Below, one piece after another: positions 1-8,345 of a stretch of 64,000 nucleotides of DNA. Position 1 is the stretch's first letter; the number at the start of each line of letters is the position of its first letter. Under the pieces are notes generated by a model that was not told the DNA's origin, did not search any database, and saw only the letters and a program-made list of their open reading frames with translations. The DNA is from Streptococcus mitis (lineage in GTDB: Bacteria; Bacillota; Bacilli; Lactobacillales; Streptococcaceae): contig NZ_WIJP01000006.1 in assembly GCF_009496155.1 (NCBI RefSeq), positions 1 to 64,000 of the forward strand, given 5' to 3'. Made by a program: the position numbers and the translations under genes.

Positions 1-43
1 AGGTGTCATTTTGTGCCAGAAGCTGTTCCAGTTCTTGTTTCAT
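1..43 (-). CDS. 5' end of an unidentified protein (cut by window edge)
   Basis: Only the first 14 codons are inside the window, reading MKQELEQLLAQNDT. The ATG is preceded by a purine-rich ribosome site (AAAGG) at good spacing and by a promoter about 110 bases upstream, so the start looks real. The fragment is too short to name a family. Confidence 0.6.
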   Translation of the reverse strand, partial: MKQELEQLLAQNDT

Positions 44-90
44 ATAAAGTTTACCTTTCAGTTATAATTTAGCGAAGGACTGATAGGATT

Positions 91-127
91 CCTTTATTAT
101 GAATATAATAAAGGAAGGGTACCCTTC
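91..127 (-). promoter_or_regulatory. Two adjacent palindromes in the leader of the truncated gene
   Basis: A 10-bp inverted repeat (91-114, arms CCTTTATTAT/ATAATAAAGG) abuts a perfect 14-base palindrome GAAGGGTACCCTTC (114-127). Both lie in the transcribed leader between the promoter at 153-183 and the ATG at 43. They could be an operator or RNA hairpins. No known riboswitch or T-box consensus is met. Confidence 0.4.
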
Positions 128-152
128 GGGTTTTTCAAATTTTTCTGACTCT

Positions 153-183
153 ATTATAGCATATTTTGAGTCGGTTCTCACAA
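153..183 (-). promoter_or_regulatory. Promoter for the truncated minus-strand gene
   Basis: Extended -10 TGCTATAAT (TATAAT at 153-158 on the minus strand) with a weak -35 TTGTGA at 178-183 and a 19-base spacer. Confidence 0.5.
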
Positions 184-249
184 TCTTCTTGTTACTTACC
201 GACTCCCAATTTCTTAAAAAAACTAGAGATAGAAGCAAGCTATATTCTT

Positions 250-630
250 TTAATAATTTTAAGTTAGATTGGAAGCAAGTTGATGAGAAAAACTTTGAGA
301 TGTTTCATGATTCGAGTAACGATAAAATTCCTAAGATGCACTTGTCTGCTTGAATATTCAGATGAAGTAAAATCTTTGAAAGTAGCAATCAACCCACAAA
401 ACCTTTGGGTATTGATACCAGAATGGGGCTGCACCGAAGTTGTGGGATACCTACCAGCAATCAACTTACCAGTGTTTATTAACAATCTAACCGTTAAAAA
501 CGGCGTTATTGATTTTGCGGTAATAAATTTTGAGTAGTTCATCAAATACACTGAACTTTATGAAATTAACACCACAGTAGAAATCAATCATCAAATGGGT
601 ATATTGCTGTATAAAAAGTTTGGCTAACTG
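250..630 (+). pseudogene. Probable decayed gene remnant
   Basis: No intact gene is present between 184 and 745. Protein-like stretches can be read on the plus strand only by changing frame near 350 and passing a TAG at 535-537. The last stretch ends in a GILLYKKFG-type sequence, which resembles the C-terminal part of GNAT acetyltransferases (inference). No start codon with a ribosome site was found. The patch sits at the edge of the accessory block, where decayed genes would be expected. Confidence 0.3.
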
Positions 631-745
631 CTCAAAAAAAGTATCAGAGGTATGGATATTATACCATAAGGAACAAATCTTGTTTTGCCTTACCTATTTT
701 TGCATCTGTGATTATCAAAATAATCCAATTTCCTCAAAATAATAG

Positions 746-751
746 TATAAT
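746..751 (+). promoter_or_regulatory. -10 box before the small protein/permease operon
   Basis: A perfect TATAAT lies 30 bases before the start at 782. No good -35 box is visible. Confidence 0.5.
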
Positions 752-781
752 AGAGGTAGAATTTAGAATCGAGGTACACCT

Positions 782-913
782 ATGGCTGTAAAATTTACAA
801 AACGAGACGACTTGGACAAGATGTTTGAAGAGTTTGCGAAACTCCCTGATTTGAAACAAGTCACTTTCCCTGATGACAAAGAGAAAAAAGCCAAAGCAGA
901 AAAGAAAAACTAG
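782..913 (+). CDS. Small conserved-looking protein, 43 aa
   Basis: A complete 43-codon gene starting MAVKFTKRDDLDKMF and ending in a Lys/Glu/Ala-rich tail. It has a good ribosome site (GAGGTA, 7 bases before ATG) and its own -10 box. Its TAG stop is directly followed by the ATG of the permease, so the genes are probably translated together. The product is soluble, highly charged and probably cytoplasmic. I do not recognise a family. It may be an accessory factor for the permease or simply the first gene of the operon. Confidence 0.7.
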   Translation: MAVKFTKRDDLDKMFEEFAKLPDLKQVTFPDDKEKKAKAEKKN

Positions 914-1819
914 ATGACTGCTTTCCAACAACTCCCATCTAGTGTGCTTCAGACTGGAGCCATTTTTCTCTCCATTATCATTGAAGCTCTCCCCTTCGTT
1001 CTGATTGGAAGTATTGTTTCGGGGCTGATTGAGGTTTATATCACACCTGACAAGGTTTATCATTTTCTCCCTCGAAATCGTTGGGGGAGAATCTTTTTTG
1101 GAACCTTTGTCGGGATACTTTTCCCCTCTTGTGAATGTGGAATCGTCCCTATTATCAATCGTTTTCTGGAAAAAAAGGTTCCCAGTTACACAGCCGTTCC
1201 CTTTCTTGTGACAGCACCTGTTATCAATCCCATTGTTCTCTTTGCGACTTATTCTGCCTTTGGCAACTCCTTCCATATCGCCCTATTGCGAGCTCTGGGT
1301 TCCATTCTTGTAGCTGTGATACTTGGGATTTTTCTAGGATTCTTCTGGCAAGAACCGATTCAAAAAGAAAATCGTTTGGTCTGTCATGAGCACGATTTTT
1401 CCCATTTGAGTCCTGCAAAAAAAGTTTTTCAGGTCTTTGTGCAAGCTATAGATGAATTTTTTGATACAGGGCGTTATTTAGTATTTGGCTGTCTCTTTGC
1501 TTCTGTGATACAGGTCTACGTTCCAACTCGGATTCTGACCTCTATCAGTGCAACCCCTATTTTTGCCATTCTGCTTTTGATGCTTTTAGCCTTTCTTCTC
1601 TCTCTCTGCAGTGAGGCGGATGCCTTTATCGGAGCTTCTCTTCTCTCGAGTTTTGGTTTGGCACCAGTTCTGGCCTTTCTCGTCATTGGCCCAATGCTGG
1701 ATATTAAAAATATTCTCATGATGAAAAATTACTTGAAAGCACGATTTATCAGTCACTTCATTACGATTGTGACTCTCGTCGTCTTAGTGTATTCTCTCTT
1801 GATTGGAGTCATCCTATGA
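914..1819 (+). CDS. YraQ/ArsP-type permease (DUF318; B. subtilis YcgR-like)
   Basis: A 301-aa integral membrane protein with about eight hydrophobic segments. Family marks are the FPSCECG loop (Cys73 and Cys75), the TAPVINP segment near residue 104, a second Cys/acid motif LCSEADAF near residue 238, and GPMLDIKN near 260. Members of this family include the ArsP organoarsenical exporters; most others have no known substrate. The next gene overlaps it by four bases (ATGA) and encodes a DUF1980 protein, the same pair as ycgR-ycgQ in Bacillus subtilis, so the two probably act as a unit. Family assignment is firm; the substrate is unknown. Confidence 0.85.
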   Translation: MTAFQQLPSSVLQTGAIFLSIIIEALPFVLIGSIVSGLIEVYITPDKVYHFLPRNRWGRIFFGTFVGILFPSCECGIVPIINRFLEKKVPSYTAVPFLVTAPVINPIVLFATYSAFGNSFHIALLRALGSILVAVILGIFLGFFWQEPIQKENRLVCHEHDFSHLSPAKKVFQVFVQAIDEFFDTGRYLVFGCLFASVIQVYVPTRILTSISATPIFAILLLMLLAFLLSLCSEADAFIGASLLSSFGLAPVLAFLVIGPMLDIKNILMMKNYLKARFISHFITIVTLVVLVYSLLIGVIL

Positions 1820-2631
1820 TTCGATTTTTAGTTTTAGCTGGCTATTTTGAACTGACCATTTATCTCCATCTGTCAGGCAAATTAAACCAGTACATCAACA
1901 TGCACTATTCCTATCTGGCCTATATCTCCATGGTACTTTCTTTTATCTTGGCAATTGTTCAATTGTATATTTGGATGAAGCAAGTCAAAACCCACAGTCA
2001 TCTGAACAGCCGATTAGCGAAGGTAACGAGTATTGCTCTTCTGGCCATTCCGATTATCGTTGGTTTAACTTTTCCAACTGTTAGCTTGGATTCTCAGACT
2101 GTTTCTGCCAAAGGCTATCATTTCCCCTTATCAGAAGGCACGGATCAAGCCATTCAGACGATTGAAGGGACGACAAGCCAATATTTGAAACCTGATACCA
2201 GTTCTTATTTCTCAAAAACAGCCTATGAAAAGGAAATGCGAACGGCGGCGGATAAATACTTGTCCCAAGATAGCATTCAGATCACTAATGAAAACTATAT
2301 GGAGGTCATGGAAGCCATCTACGACTATCCAGATGAGTTTGAGGGTAAGACAGTCCAGTTCACAGGCTTTGTCTATAACGACCCCAGTCATGCTAATAGT
2401 CAATTTTTATTCCGCTTTGGCATTATTCACTGTATCGCAGACTCTGGTGTGTATGGCTTGTTGACAAAAGGAAATACCCGTCAGTATGAAAATAACACCT
2501 GGATTACAGCCAAAGGAAAACTGGTCAATCACTACCATAAAGAACTCAAACAAAACCTCCCAACCTTGGAAATCGACAGCTTTACCAAAGTCGATAAACC
2601 AGAAAATCCCTATGTTTATCGCGTGTTTTAA
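1816..2631 (+). CDS. TIGR03943/DUF1980 family protein (YcgQ-like)
   Basis: A 271-aa protein with two or three N-terminal membrane segments (about residues 1-90) followed by a long outside or soluble domain. The C-terminal half carries the family's FTGFVYN and TAKGKL-type strands, which suggest an OB-like fold. It overlaps the permease stop by ATGA and is the last gene before a strong terminator. The conserved pairing with a YraQ-type permease suggests a partner subunit or chaperone of the transporter. Its biochemical role is not known. Confidence 0.85.
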   Translation: MIRFLVLAGYFELTIYLHLSGKLNQYINMHYSYLAYISMVLSFILAIVQLYIWMKQVKTHSHLNSRLAKVTSIALLAIPIIVGLTFPTVSLDSQTVSAKGYHFPLSEGTDQAIQTIEGTTSQYLKPDTSSYFSKTAYEKEMRTAADKYLSQDSIQITNENYMEVMEAIYDYPDEFEGKTVQFTGFVYNDPSHANSQFLFRFGIIHCIADSGVYGLLTKGNTRQYENNTWITAKGKLVNHYHKELKQNLPTLEIDSFTKVDKPENPYVYRVF

Positions 2632-2645
2632 AAGATAAAAAGACA

Positions 2646-2696
2646 AAACGAACAAGCTCTCTTCTGAATGACAGAAAAAGAGCCTGTTCGTTTTTG
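2646..2696 (+). terminator. Rho-independent terminator
   Basis: Arms CGAACAAGCTCT and AGAGCCTGTTCG followed by TTTTTGTTG. A run of A residues on the other side means it may also stop transcription arriving from the convergent hydrolase gene. Confidence 0.85.
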
Positions 2697-2750
2697 TTGA
2701 GTCTAGGTAGACTTTGATTCTATATTAATTATCACTATTCAATCACTACC

Positions 2751-3470
2751 TCATAAAGAAGAATAAGAGAACCACTCATTAATCATACTAGCGATTTCTT
2801 TGGGTGCTTCAGTATAAAGCTCATGGCTAACGTTTTCTAGAATAATAGTATCAAAATAATCTGGCAATTCTTTTAAGGCTTCCTCTCTCCATGTAGCTTC
2901 ATTAGGATAGCGAGGACTGATAAACAAAGTATCTCCCACCTCTCTCTTAAAAGCTTGGATTTTTCTTCGTAGGCTGAGTATCGCTTCTATATTTTCATAA
3001 TTTATAGCTAACTCATATCTATTATACTCCGCATTCCAGTGATAAGACTGTCTTACAGCTTCCTCCATATTTTCTGACCAATACTTTGCTTCAGATTTCT
3101 CTTTAGAAATAAGAAGAGCTAAGTCTGAAACGACTTGAGATTCGATATAGTTTTTAGTTTCCTCTAATTCCGCATCTAAAGTTAAAATCTTATCTAAATC
3201 TAGATAGCCACCATCCAAAAGAATCAGTTTCTTCACTTCTTGAAATTCCGATGCGAGATAACGAGATAAATCTCCTCCAAGAGAATGCCCTATCAGACAG
3301 ATAGATTCCTCCTCTACAATCTCATTTTTAAACCATGATTTCAATTCTGTTTTATCTCGAAGATGCTTTTTATATGGATTTAGAAAGTAAACCTGCGAAT
3401 CTAGTTCTTGAAGAAAATCCTTGCTATGATAGACATTGCTTCCCAAACCGCCAATAAAATATTTTTTCAT
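2751..3470 (-). CDS. Alpha/beta-hydrolase fold protein
   Basis: A 239-aa soluble protein without a signal peptide. The nucleophile elbow GHSLGGD places the catalytic Ser at residue 63, and a late ENVSHELY segment (His216) fits the catalytic His. The length is usual for small serine esterases or lipase-like hydrolases of the YdeN/Abhydrolase_6 kind. It starts three bases after the stop of the 103-aa gene, so the two are co-transcribed. The substrate cannot be inferred. Confidence 0.75.
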   Translation of the reverse strand: MKKYFIGGLGSNVYHSKDFLQELDSQVYFLNPYKKHLRDKTELKSWFKNEIVEEESICLIGHSLGGDLSRYLASEFQEVKKLILLDGGYLDLDKILTLDAELEETKNYIESQVVSDLALLISKEKSEAKYWSENMEEAVRQSYHWNAEYNRYELAINYENIEAILSLRRKIQAFKREVGDTLFISPRYPNEATWREEALKELPDYFDTIILENVSHELYTEAPKEIASMINEWFSYSSL

Positions 3471-3473
3471 TCT

Positions 3474-3785
3474 CTACTTAATACTATGCTTATTCATCTT
3501 TTGTTCAAAGATAGTTGTGATAATCTGACGCAATTCTTCGCGTTCTTTTTCTGGAATTTCACCACTTGTTTGAGCTGCAGCGTAGAGTTCAGGGTGTTCA
3601 ATTGAAATGCGTTTAATCGTACGTGTCGTAGCATGTTTTCTGACAAAAAACGGAATTCGCTTAATCAAGTCTTGTGGTACTAGCGCAAGAATCTTCTCAG
3701 CAGTTTCCTTGTCACTAATCTTAGACGTCGTAAGTCCCTTCTTAATCATTTCCTGTTCTTTTTCTGTAAAATCTTTTAATTCCAT
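3474..3785 (-). CDS. Conserved hypothetical protein, 103 aa
   Basis: A charged, mostly helical 103-aa protein starting MELKDFTEKEQEM, with no membrane segment or signal peptide. It has a near-ideal ribosome site (AGGAGG) and its own promoter (3817-3845). It is the first gene of a two-gene unit with the hydrolase. I do not recognise the family. The KISDKETAEKIL and FVRKHATTRTIKRI segments resemble helices of small regulatory or nucleic-acid-binding proteins, but that is only an impression. Confidence 0.75.
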   Translation of the reverse strand: MELKDFTEKEQEMIKKGLTTSKISDKETAEKILALVPQDLIKRIPFFVRKHATTRTIKRISIEHPELYAAAQTSGEIPEKEREELRQIITTIFEQKMNKHSIK

Positions 3786-3816
3786 TCGATAAATCCTCCT
3801 ATTTTCTTTACCTTAA

Positions 3817-3845
3817 ATTATATACCAATTGTAGAAAGACGACAA
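3817..3845 (-). promoter_or_regulatory. Promoter of the 103-aa/hydrolase unit
   Basis: -35 TTGTCG, 17-base spacer, -10 TATAAT, read on the minus strand. Confidence 0.7.
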
Positions 3846-3904
3846 ATAGTCTGTTTGTAAAATCTTCTCTATACTACAACTTTCCTGTCGCTCATAATTG
3901 CTCT

Positions 3905-5647
3905 TTAATGAAAAATCACAAATCCTTTTGGAGAAATCACAAGCTGATTCTCCGATTCTTGGCAATTGCTTCCTAGTGCTACGGTTTCTTTCTCTACAAT
4001 ATAATCTTCTTTTGATTGGTTAAAGACGGCTTTAAGAACATGGTCTTCGTATTTCCATTCCAAGGCAACTACATTTTGTTTGATTTCTTTTAGACTATAC
4101 TTACCATTCTGAATAGTTGATAATACGTGTTTGCGAATTTTGATTAGATTCTTCATGAAATTCAGCATATCATTGTCACTTGAGGCACGCTCCCAAGGCA
4201 TACAACGACGACAATCTGGGTCTGGACCGCCAGTCAAGGCTAGCTCGGTTCCATAATAGATGCAGGGTGTTCCTTTTTGTAAAAAGAGAAAGGCTAGAGC
4301 TGATTTAACCAGTTGAACATCCTCATTGGCCGTCCACAAGATTCGTTCTGTATCATGAGAATCCAAGAGATTAAACATAACCTCTGAAATCTGCTGTTTG
4401 TAATACATAGATTGGCCATTGATTTCATTGATGAACTGGTCTGTCTTCTTAACACCTCGTAAGAAATAGTGCTTGATGCTATCAGATAAAGGATAATTCA
4501 TGACCGCATGGAACTCATCTCCATTTAGCCAAGGCTGAGCCGTATGCCAGACTTCTCCTAAAATATAAAGATCAGGCTTTTTAGCTAAAACTTCCTTTCG
4601 AAAATCCTTCCAGAACTGATGGTCAATCTCATTAGCTACATCCAAACGCCAAGCATCAATATCAAACTCTTCAATCCAATAAGTCGCAACCATTAAAAGA
4701 TAGTCCTTGACCTCTGGATTGGCAGTATTTAGCTTAGGCATATAGTTCTCGAAACCAAAAGCATGATAGGGTAAATCTCTCTTATTGGCTAGCTTTTCAG
4801 TTGTCACTGGGAATTGTTGAATATGGAACCAATCCCTATAAGCAGACTGTTTACCATTTTTGGCAATATCTTGCCATTGAGGAGATTGCGAACCAATATG
4901 ATTAAATACCGCATCCAGCATGATTTTCATACCTCGCTGATGCGCTTGCTCGACCAGCTCCCGAAATGTCTCCTTATCTCCAAAATGACGGTCAATTTCA
5001 AAGTAATCTGTCGTATTGTACTTATGATTGCTAGTAGATTCAAAAATCGGACAAAGATAAAGTCCAGTAATGCCCAAGTCTTGCAAATAATCCAGATGGT
5101 CTATAATCCCCTGTAAATCACCACCAAAGAAATCATCACTCTTTGGTGTGACAGATGAATCCCAGTCTAAAGTCCCTTCTGGGTTTAATAGAGCATTTCC
5201 ATTGGCAAACCGCTCAGGAAATATCTGATACCATACCGTATCTGAAACCCAGGCAGGAACTAGGCATGCATCAATCTCATGTATATAAGGCAACTTAAAT
5301 CCATTTCCAATAGCATGAAGATTTTCTAGAGAATTTTCCACACACCCTTTATCGCCATGCAAAATACTTTGACCTTCTGTATCCGTGAGTTCAAAGAGAT
5401 ACTGGATACGTGCAAAGTCAACTGACACTTCAACCTGCCAATAGTCAAATAAGGCGTCAGAAGTTATCTTGGACATTTCCTTTGTATCCTGATAAAATTC
5501 CTCCATAAAGATAAAAGGGTCACCATAATACAAGTTGATGCTTTCGATGTCCCCTTTCTTAGTTCGAATCCGAATATGAAGTTTCTTATCCTTATAAAGA
5601 TAGGCATACTCCGACTCTGGTCTGTGGTAAATGGCTGTTAATTCCAC
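3905..5647 (-). CDS. Intracellular GH13 glucan hydrolase (neopullulanase/cyclomaltodextrinase type)
   Basis: A 580-aa enzyme with no signal peptide. An N-terminal domain (about 1-120) like that of the neopullulanase subfamily precedes the catalytic barrel. GH13 regions are clear: DAVFNH (245-250), WRLDVAN with nucleophile Asp336, ILGEVW with acid/base Glu365, and LDSHDTE with Asp432. It should cut alpha-1,4 (and some alpha-1,6) bonds in short malto-oligosaccharides or cyclodextrins in the cytoplasm. It is a single-gene unit with a strong promoter and a cre-like site downstream of the -10 box, so glucose repression through CcpA is likely. Exact specificity within GH13 is uncertain. Confidence 0.85.
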   Translation of the reverse strand: MELTAIYHRPESEYAYLYKDKKLHIRIRTKKGDIESINLYYGDPFIFMEEFYQDTKEMSKITSDALFDYWQVEVSVDFARIQYLFELTDTEGQSILHGDKGCVENSLENLHAIGNGFKLPYIHEIDACLVPAWVSDTVWYQIFPERFANGNALLNPEGTLDWDSSVTPKSDDFFGGDLQGIIDHLDYLQDLGITGLYLCPIFESTSNHKYNTTDYFEIDRHFGDKETFRELVEQAHQRGMKIMLDAVFNHIGSQSPQWQDIAKNGKQSAYRDWFHIQQFPVTTEKLANKRDLPYHAFGFENYMPKLNTANPEVKDYLLMVATYWIEEFDIDAWRLDVANEIDHQFWKDFRKEVLAKKPDLYILGEVWHTAQPWLNGDEFHAVMNYPLSDSIKHYFLRGVKKTDQFINEINGQSMYYKQQISEVMFNLLDSHDTERILWTANEDVQLVKSALAFLFLQKGTPCIYYGTELALTGGPDPDCRRCMPWERASSDNDMLNFMKNLIKIRKHVLSTIQNGKYSLKEIKQNVVALEWKYEDHVLKAVFNQSKEDYIVEKETVALGSNCQESENQLVISPKGFVIFH

Positions 5648-5684
5648 TGTATTTGTCTCCTAGTTTACTTTCATCCGTATACAA

Positions 5685-5698
5685 CGCAAACGTTTTCA
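5685..5698 (-). promoter_or_regulatory. cre-like CcpA site
   Basis: On the minus strand TGAAAACGTTTGCG, matching 12 of 14 positions of the cre consensus TGWAANCGNTNWCA. It lies just downstream of the -10 box (5712-5717), a repressing position. Confidence 0.65.
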
Positions 5699-5711
5699 CA
5701 ATTGTTAATCT

Positions 5712-5740
5712 AGTATACTACTTTCGTATTTTATTTGCAA
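5712..5740 (-). promoter_or_regulatory. Promoter of the GH13 gene
   Basis: -35 TTGCAA, 17-base spacer, -10 TATACT on the minus strand. Confidence 0.75.
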
Positions 5741-5778
5741 GGTTTGTCCATAGTTTCGAGTGGTTTAGTTCTATAAAT

Positions 5779-5810
5779 AAAAAAGCAGCCAATCTTACAA
5801 CTTGCTACTT
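5779..5810 (-). terminator. Terminator after the nucleotidyltransferase-like gene
   Basis: An imperfect stem (AGTAGC-AA with TTGGCTGCT) is followed by TTTTTT on the minus strand. Confidence 0.6.
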
Positions 5811-5823
5811 TTCAAATGATGAT

Positions 5824-6315
5824 TTACAAATGTCTTTCCAGCCACTCAATTTTTTTAAAATCCTTATTGTTATTGTGCTCATTTCGATAAGAATCTTGGG
5901 AAGAAGCCTTGTAAATACTTAAAAACTGTTCTAGATTTGGAATGCGAAAAGTGATGTTTTCGAGATGAATCAACTCTATATCCGATTCCGAAACTCCTGC
6001 AAAATCAGGTAAAGAATCGATACTTCCGAATTCAACACTCAGACCATCTTTTTTGAATTCATGCTCATGAATATCTATTAAGGCATAGTCTAAGTGTTTC
6101 ATCACTTTCATTATCTTGTCCCACTCATAAATTCTGAGATGATCAGGTGCTTCCCAACCTCTAGGGTCACCAGGCACATGAATGTCAATGTCAGACGGCT
6201 CCCATTCTTCATTTGATCGGTATTCAAACCCCAAAGACCCCATGAGCGTCGGAGTGATTCCGACTTGGTTTAAATGAGAACAAATTGTTCGAAATTCATC
6301 AAATAGAGAATTCAT
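5824..6315 (-). CDS. Nucleotidyltransferase-fold-like protein, 163 aa
   Basis: A 163-aa soluble protein. An MGSLGFE segment (25-31) followed by PSDIDIHV (40-47) is the arrangement of the G-S...DxD core of the polymerase-beta nucleotidyltransferase fold, as in MNT or aminoglycoside nucleotidyltransferase-type proteins. The C-terminal half is helical and ends in WLERHL. Homologues in pneumococcal genomes have sometimes carried the label phosphoribosylanthranilate isomerase, which this sequence does not support. A role in transferring a nucleotide to a small molecule or protein is inferred. Confidence 0.6.
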   Translation of the reverse strand: MNSLFDEFRTICSHLNQVGITPTLMGSLGFEYRSNEEWEPSDIDIHVPGDPRGWEAPDHLRIYEWDKIMKVMKHLDYALIDIHEHEFKKDGLSVEFGSIDSLPDFAGVSESDIELIHLENITFRIPNLEQFLSIYKASSQDSYRNEHNNNKDFKKIEWLERHL

Positions 6316-6378
6316 TCCTCCTCCAATCGTTGATATAGAACTTAATTTCGTTGTGAATAATAAACTAATTTTTACCTT

Positions 6379-7260
6379 CTACTCTTTCGGTTTTGAAAAT
6401 ACTTCTACTCGCTGAGCTAGGACTTTGATTTCTACAGGTAGGTTATCCGATTTATCGCCGTCAACATCTGACTCCAATTCACTATCTGAAGATATCTTAA
6501 TATTACGCGCTTTGATATACTCGATATTATCATTTGCGACAACATCGCCTTTCAATAAATCAGGAATGACTGATAATTTGGAAAATATTGAAGCATCTTT
6601 CAGAATCAAAATATTAGCATAGCCGTCTTTGTTTTCTTCAAAGATTTTCTTATCAGCGAAGTAATTTGTCAAGAGAACCAAAACATGGCTCGCTTCACCA
6701 ACATAATTTCCATTTTCTGTCTCCACCTTAATGTTAAAGACCTGATCTGTCATGACAGACTTCATGGTATTAACAGCATAGGCTAAAATACCAAATTTTG
6801 TCTTGTCCTCAATCTCCACATTGTGAATCGCCTCAGGCAAAGAACCGATACTAAAGATATAACCAAAATAATTGTCATTTGCTTTACCGATATCAATCTT
6901 GTTGGTTAAGTTGAAATCCAGTTCATCAATTGCGCCATCGATGTCTTGATTGATTTCCAACAGTTTTGTAATGAGGTTACCCGTACCGCCTGGGATAATC
7001 CCTAACTTAGGAATGTAGTCTCTCTCAGCAATACCCGAAATGACTTCATTGACAGTCCCATCTCCACCGAACACAACCACTGCATCGTACTGCTCACGTG
7101 AAGCCTCTTCAGCAAAATGTGTTGCATCCAGTGCTTTTTCAGTAATTTTGGTTTCCACGTGCTCAAAGTATTCTTTTGCTTTATTTTCCAGCTTATCTTT
7201 GTAATCCAAAGCCTTCTCGCCACCAGAAGTAGGGTTGATAATTACCATTGCTTTTTTCAT
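6379..7260 (-). CDS. Diacylglycerol/lipid kinase family protein (DagK/YegS type)
   Basis: A 293-aa protein with all the family marks: NPTSGG (9-14), GGDGT (65-69, nucleotide phosphate binding) and PGGTGN (90-95). The C-terminal half is the beta-rich domain of the YegS/BmrU/DgkB group. It should phosphorylate a lipid such as diacylglycerol at the inner membrane face. There is no membrane segment, as in soluble DgkB. It stands alone, followed by the nucleotidyltransferase-like gene about 60 bases on. The exact lipid is unknown. Confidence 0.85.
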   Translation of the reverse strand: MKKAMVIINPTSGGEKALDYKDKLENKAKEYFEHVETKITEKALDATHFAEEASREQYDAVVVFGGDGTVNEVISGIAERDYIPKLGIIPGGTGNLITKLLEINQDIDGAIDELDFNLTNKIDIGKANDNYFGYIFSIGSLPEAIHNVEIEDKTKFGILAYAVNTMKSVMTDQVFNIKVETENGNYVGEASHVLVLLTNYFADKKIFEENKDGYANILILKDASIFSKLSVIPDLLKGDVVANDNIEYIKARNIKISSDSELESDVDGDKSDNLPVEIKVLAQRVEVFSKPKE

Positions 7261-7371
7261 TGATTTTCTCCTTAATCTTCGTTAGAAATCTTTATATTTC
7301 ATTATATGAAACTAAATGTACCCCTATTATACAATGAAAATATAGAAAAGAGAAATCTGACGTACTGGAGA

Positions 7372-7509
7372 TTAATACGCTTTTATTCTATTTTCCCATC
7401 GTATAACTACATCCTTTAAGTGTTCATCCAAGTAAGAATAGGCCTTTTCCTTTATCCAATAAGGAATACCATAAGCTGCCTCTGCCACCAAGTGAGAAGG
7501 CGTTTCTAC
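7372..7509 (-). pseudogene. C-terminal gene remnant, about 45 codons
   Basis: Directly downstream of the SAP-protein stop, a different frame reads a protein-like tail (ETPSHLVAEAAYGIP, then IRWENRIKAY and a stop at 7372-7374). The frame opens right after a TAA at 7510-7512 and has no ATG start. It looks like the end of a gene whose front has been lost, or a frameshifted former extension of the SAP protein. The amino-acid content is natural, unlike a shadow frame. No family recognised. Confidence 0.5.
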
Positions 7510-8123
7510 TTACCATACTCTTTTATTTTATCAGTATATTCAGTCAAAAGATTTTTTGAATAAATTTTTTCATTACTTGAATTTCTAACTTCTTCCCAAA
7601 GAATAGATGCAACTTTTAACTTGTTTGAGTAGTTACGACTATTTTCGTCTGCACAGAAATCCTTTAAAAATTGATTCCATTGACAAACTGAATGATCATA
7701 CTTGGCATAATCTGAATTTCCATAATAAACTTTTAGCATATCTTGGATTGTAAAATTCAAATCGTGTTCCTTTTTTACTTTTCTCCAAGCAGTCGCCATA
7801 TCAGCAGTAAATTTAAACGGTGAAACCTCTGTTAAAGTTGCGAAATATTCTCTAAAGTGTGAGTTAAAGGAGAATCCACATTCAAGTAAGGGCGTATTTA
7901 AGGTGACGACTTCTACTTGTTTCTTTTTCCTTTTTATTGATGATTTTTTAATCAAATTCCCCTTAAAGTACTGCTCAATAATATGATTGAGTTCTTGTTT
8001 AGTACCTCTATATTCAAGTCCTAATGACTTGCATATGTCTGAAAGTTCATCCCGATACCAATAGTATTTATTGAACTCATAAAAGGATGTAATTTTATTA
8101 AAATCAGGTCCGTTTTCTATCAA
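7506..8123 (-). CDS. SAP-domain-like protein, 205 aa
   Basis: A 205-aa soluble protein. Residues about 8-55 (FNKYYWYRDELSDICKSLGL and on) fit the two-helix SAP-type motif found in DNA-binding proteins of Firmicutes. A basic patch IKRKKKQ follows near residue 65, and the rest is helical. Proteins of this type are common in accessory regions and have no assigned function. It lies between a gene remnant and a copy of the rlmCD tail, so it may be cargo of a small inserted segment. Confidence 0.6.
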   Translation of the reverse strand: MIENGPDFNKITSFYEFNKYYWYRDELSDICKSLGLEYRGTKQELNHIIEQYFKGNLIKKSSIKRKKKQVEVVTLNTPLLECGFSFNSHFREYFATLTEVSPFKFTADMATAWRKVKKEHDLNFTIQDMLKVYYGNSDYAKYDHSVCQWNQFLKDFCADENSRNYSNKLKVASILWEEVRNSSNEKIYSKNLLTEYTDKIKEYGK

Positions 8124-8187
8124 TATTTTACCTCCTTAAAACCAATTTAGGTTGTCATCTCAAAATAATGGGGTTTTAGTTTCATTG

Positions 8188-8235
8188 TTTTGAGGATTAG
8201 CTACGTTTCTCTAACAAACTTACACATTCGGCATG
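8188..8235. repeat. rlmCD 3'-end copy A
   Basis: A 48-base segment matching 9198-9245 at 45 of 48 positions. Read on the minus strand it encodes [11 protein letters not shown] and a stop, the last residues of RlmCD, but with no gene attached. It forms the far boundary of the segment holding the CPBP gene. Confidence 0.85.
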
Positions 8236-8345
8236 TGATGATATTTTACTTTTATACTAGTAAACAAAAGGCAATGAAAATTATTTTTAAATGATATTGT
8301 GGAACGGAAAGATTATTACCACTTCCAAAAGAAACGACATCCATT

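Noticed and set aside
91..127. T-box or other amino-acid riboswitch in the leader
   Set aside because: AGGGTACC resembles part of the T-box, but the full conserved 14-base box, specifier loop and terminator pair are missing.
734..1276. 180-codon minus-strand open frame over the permease
   Set aside because: Antisense to a clear permease and with an unnatural, Lys/Asn/Ser-rich composition; no ribosome site.
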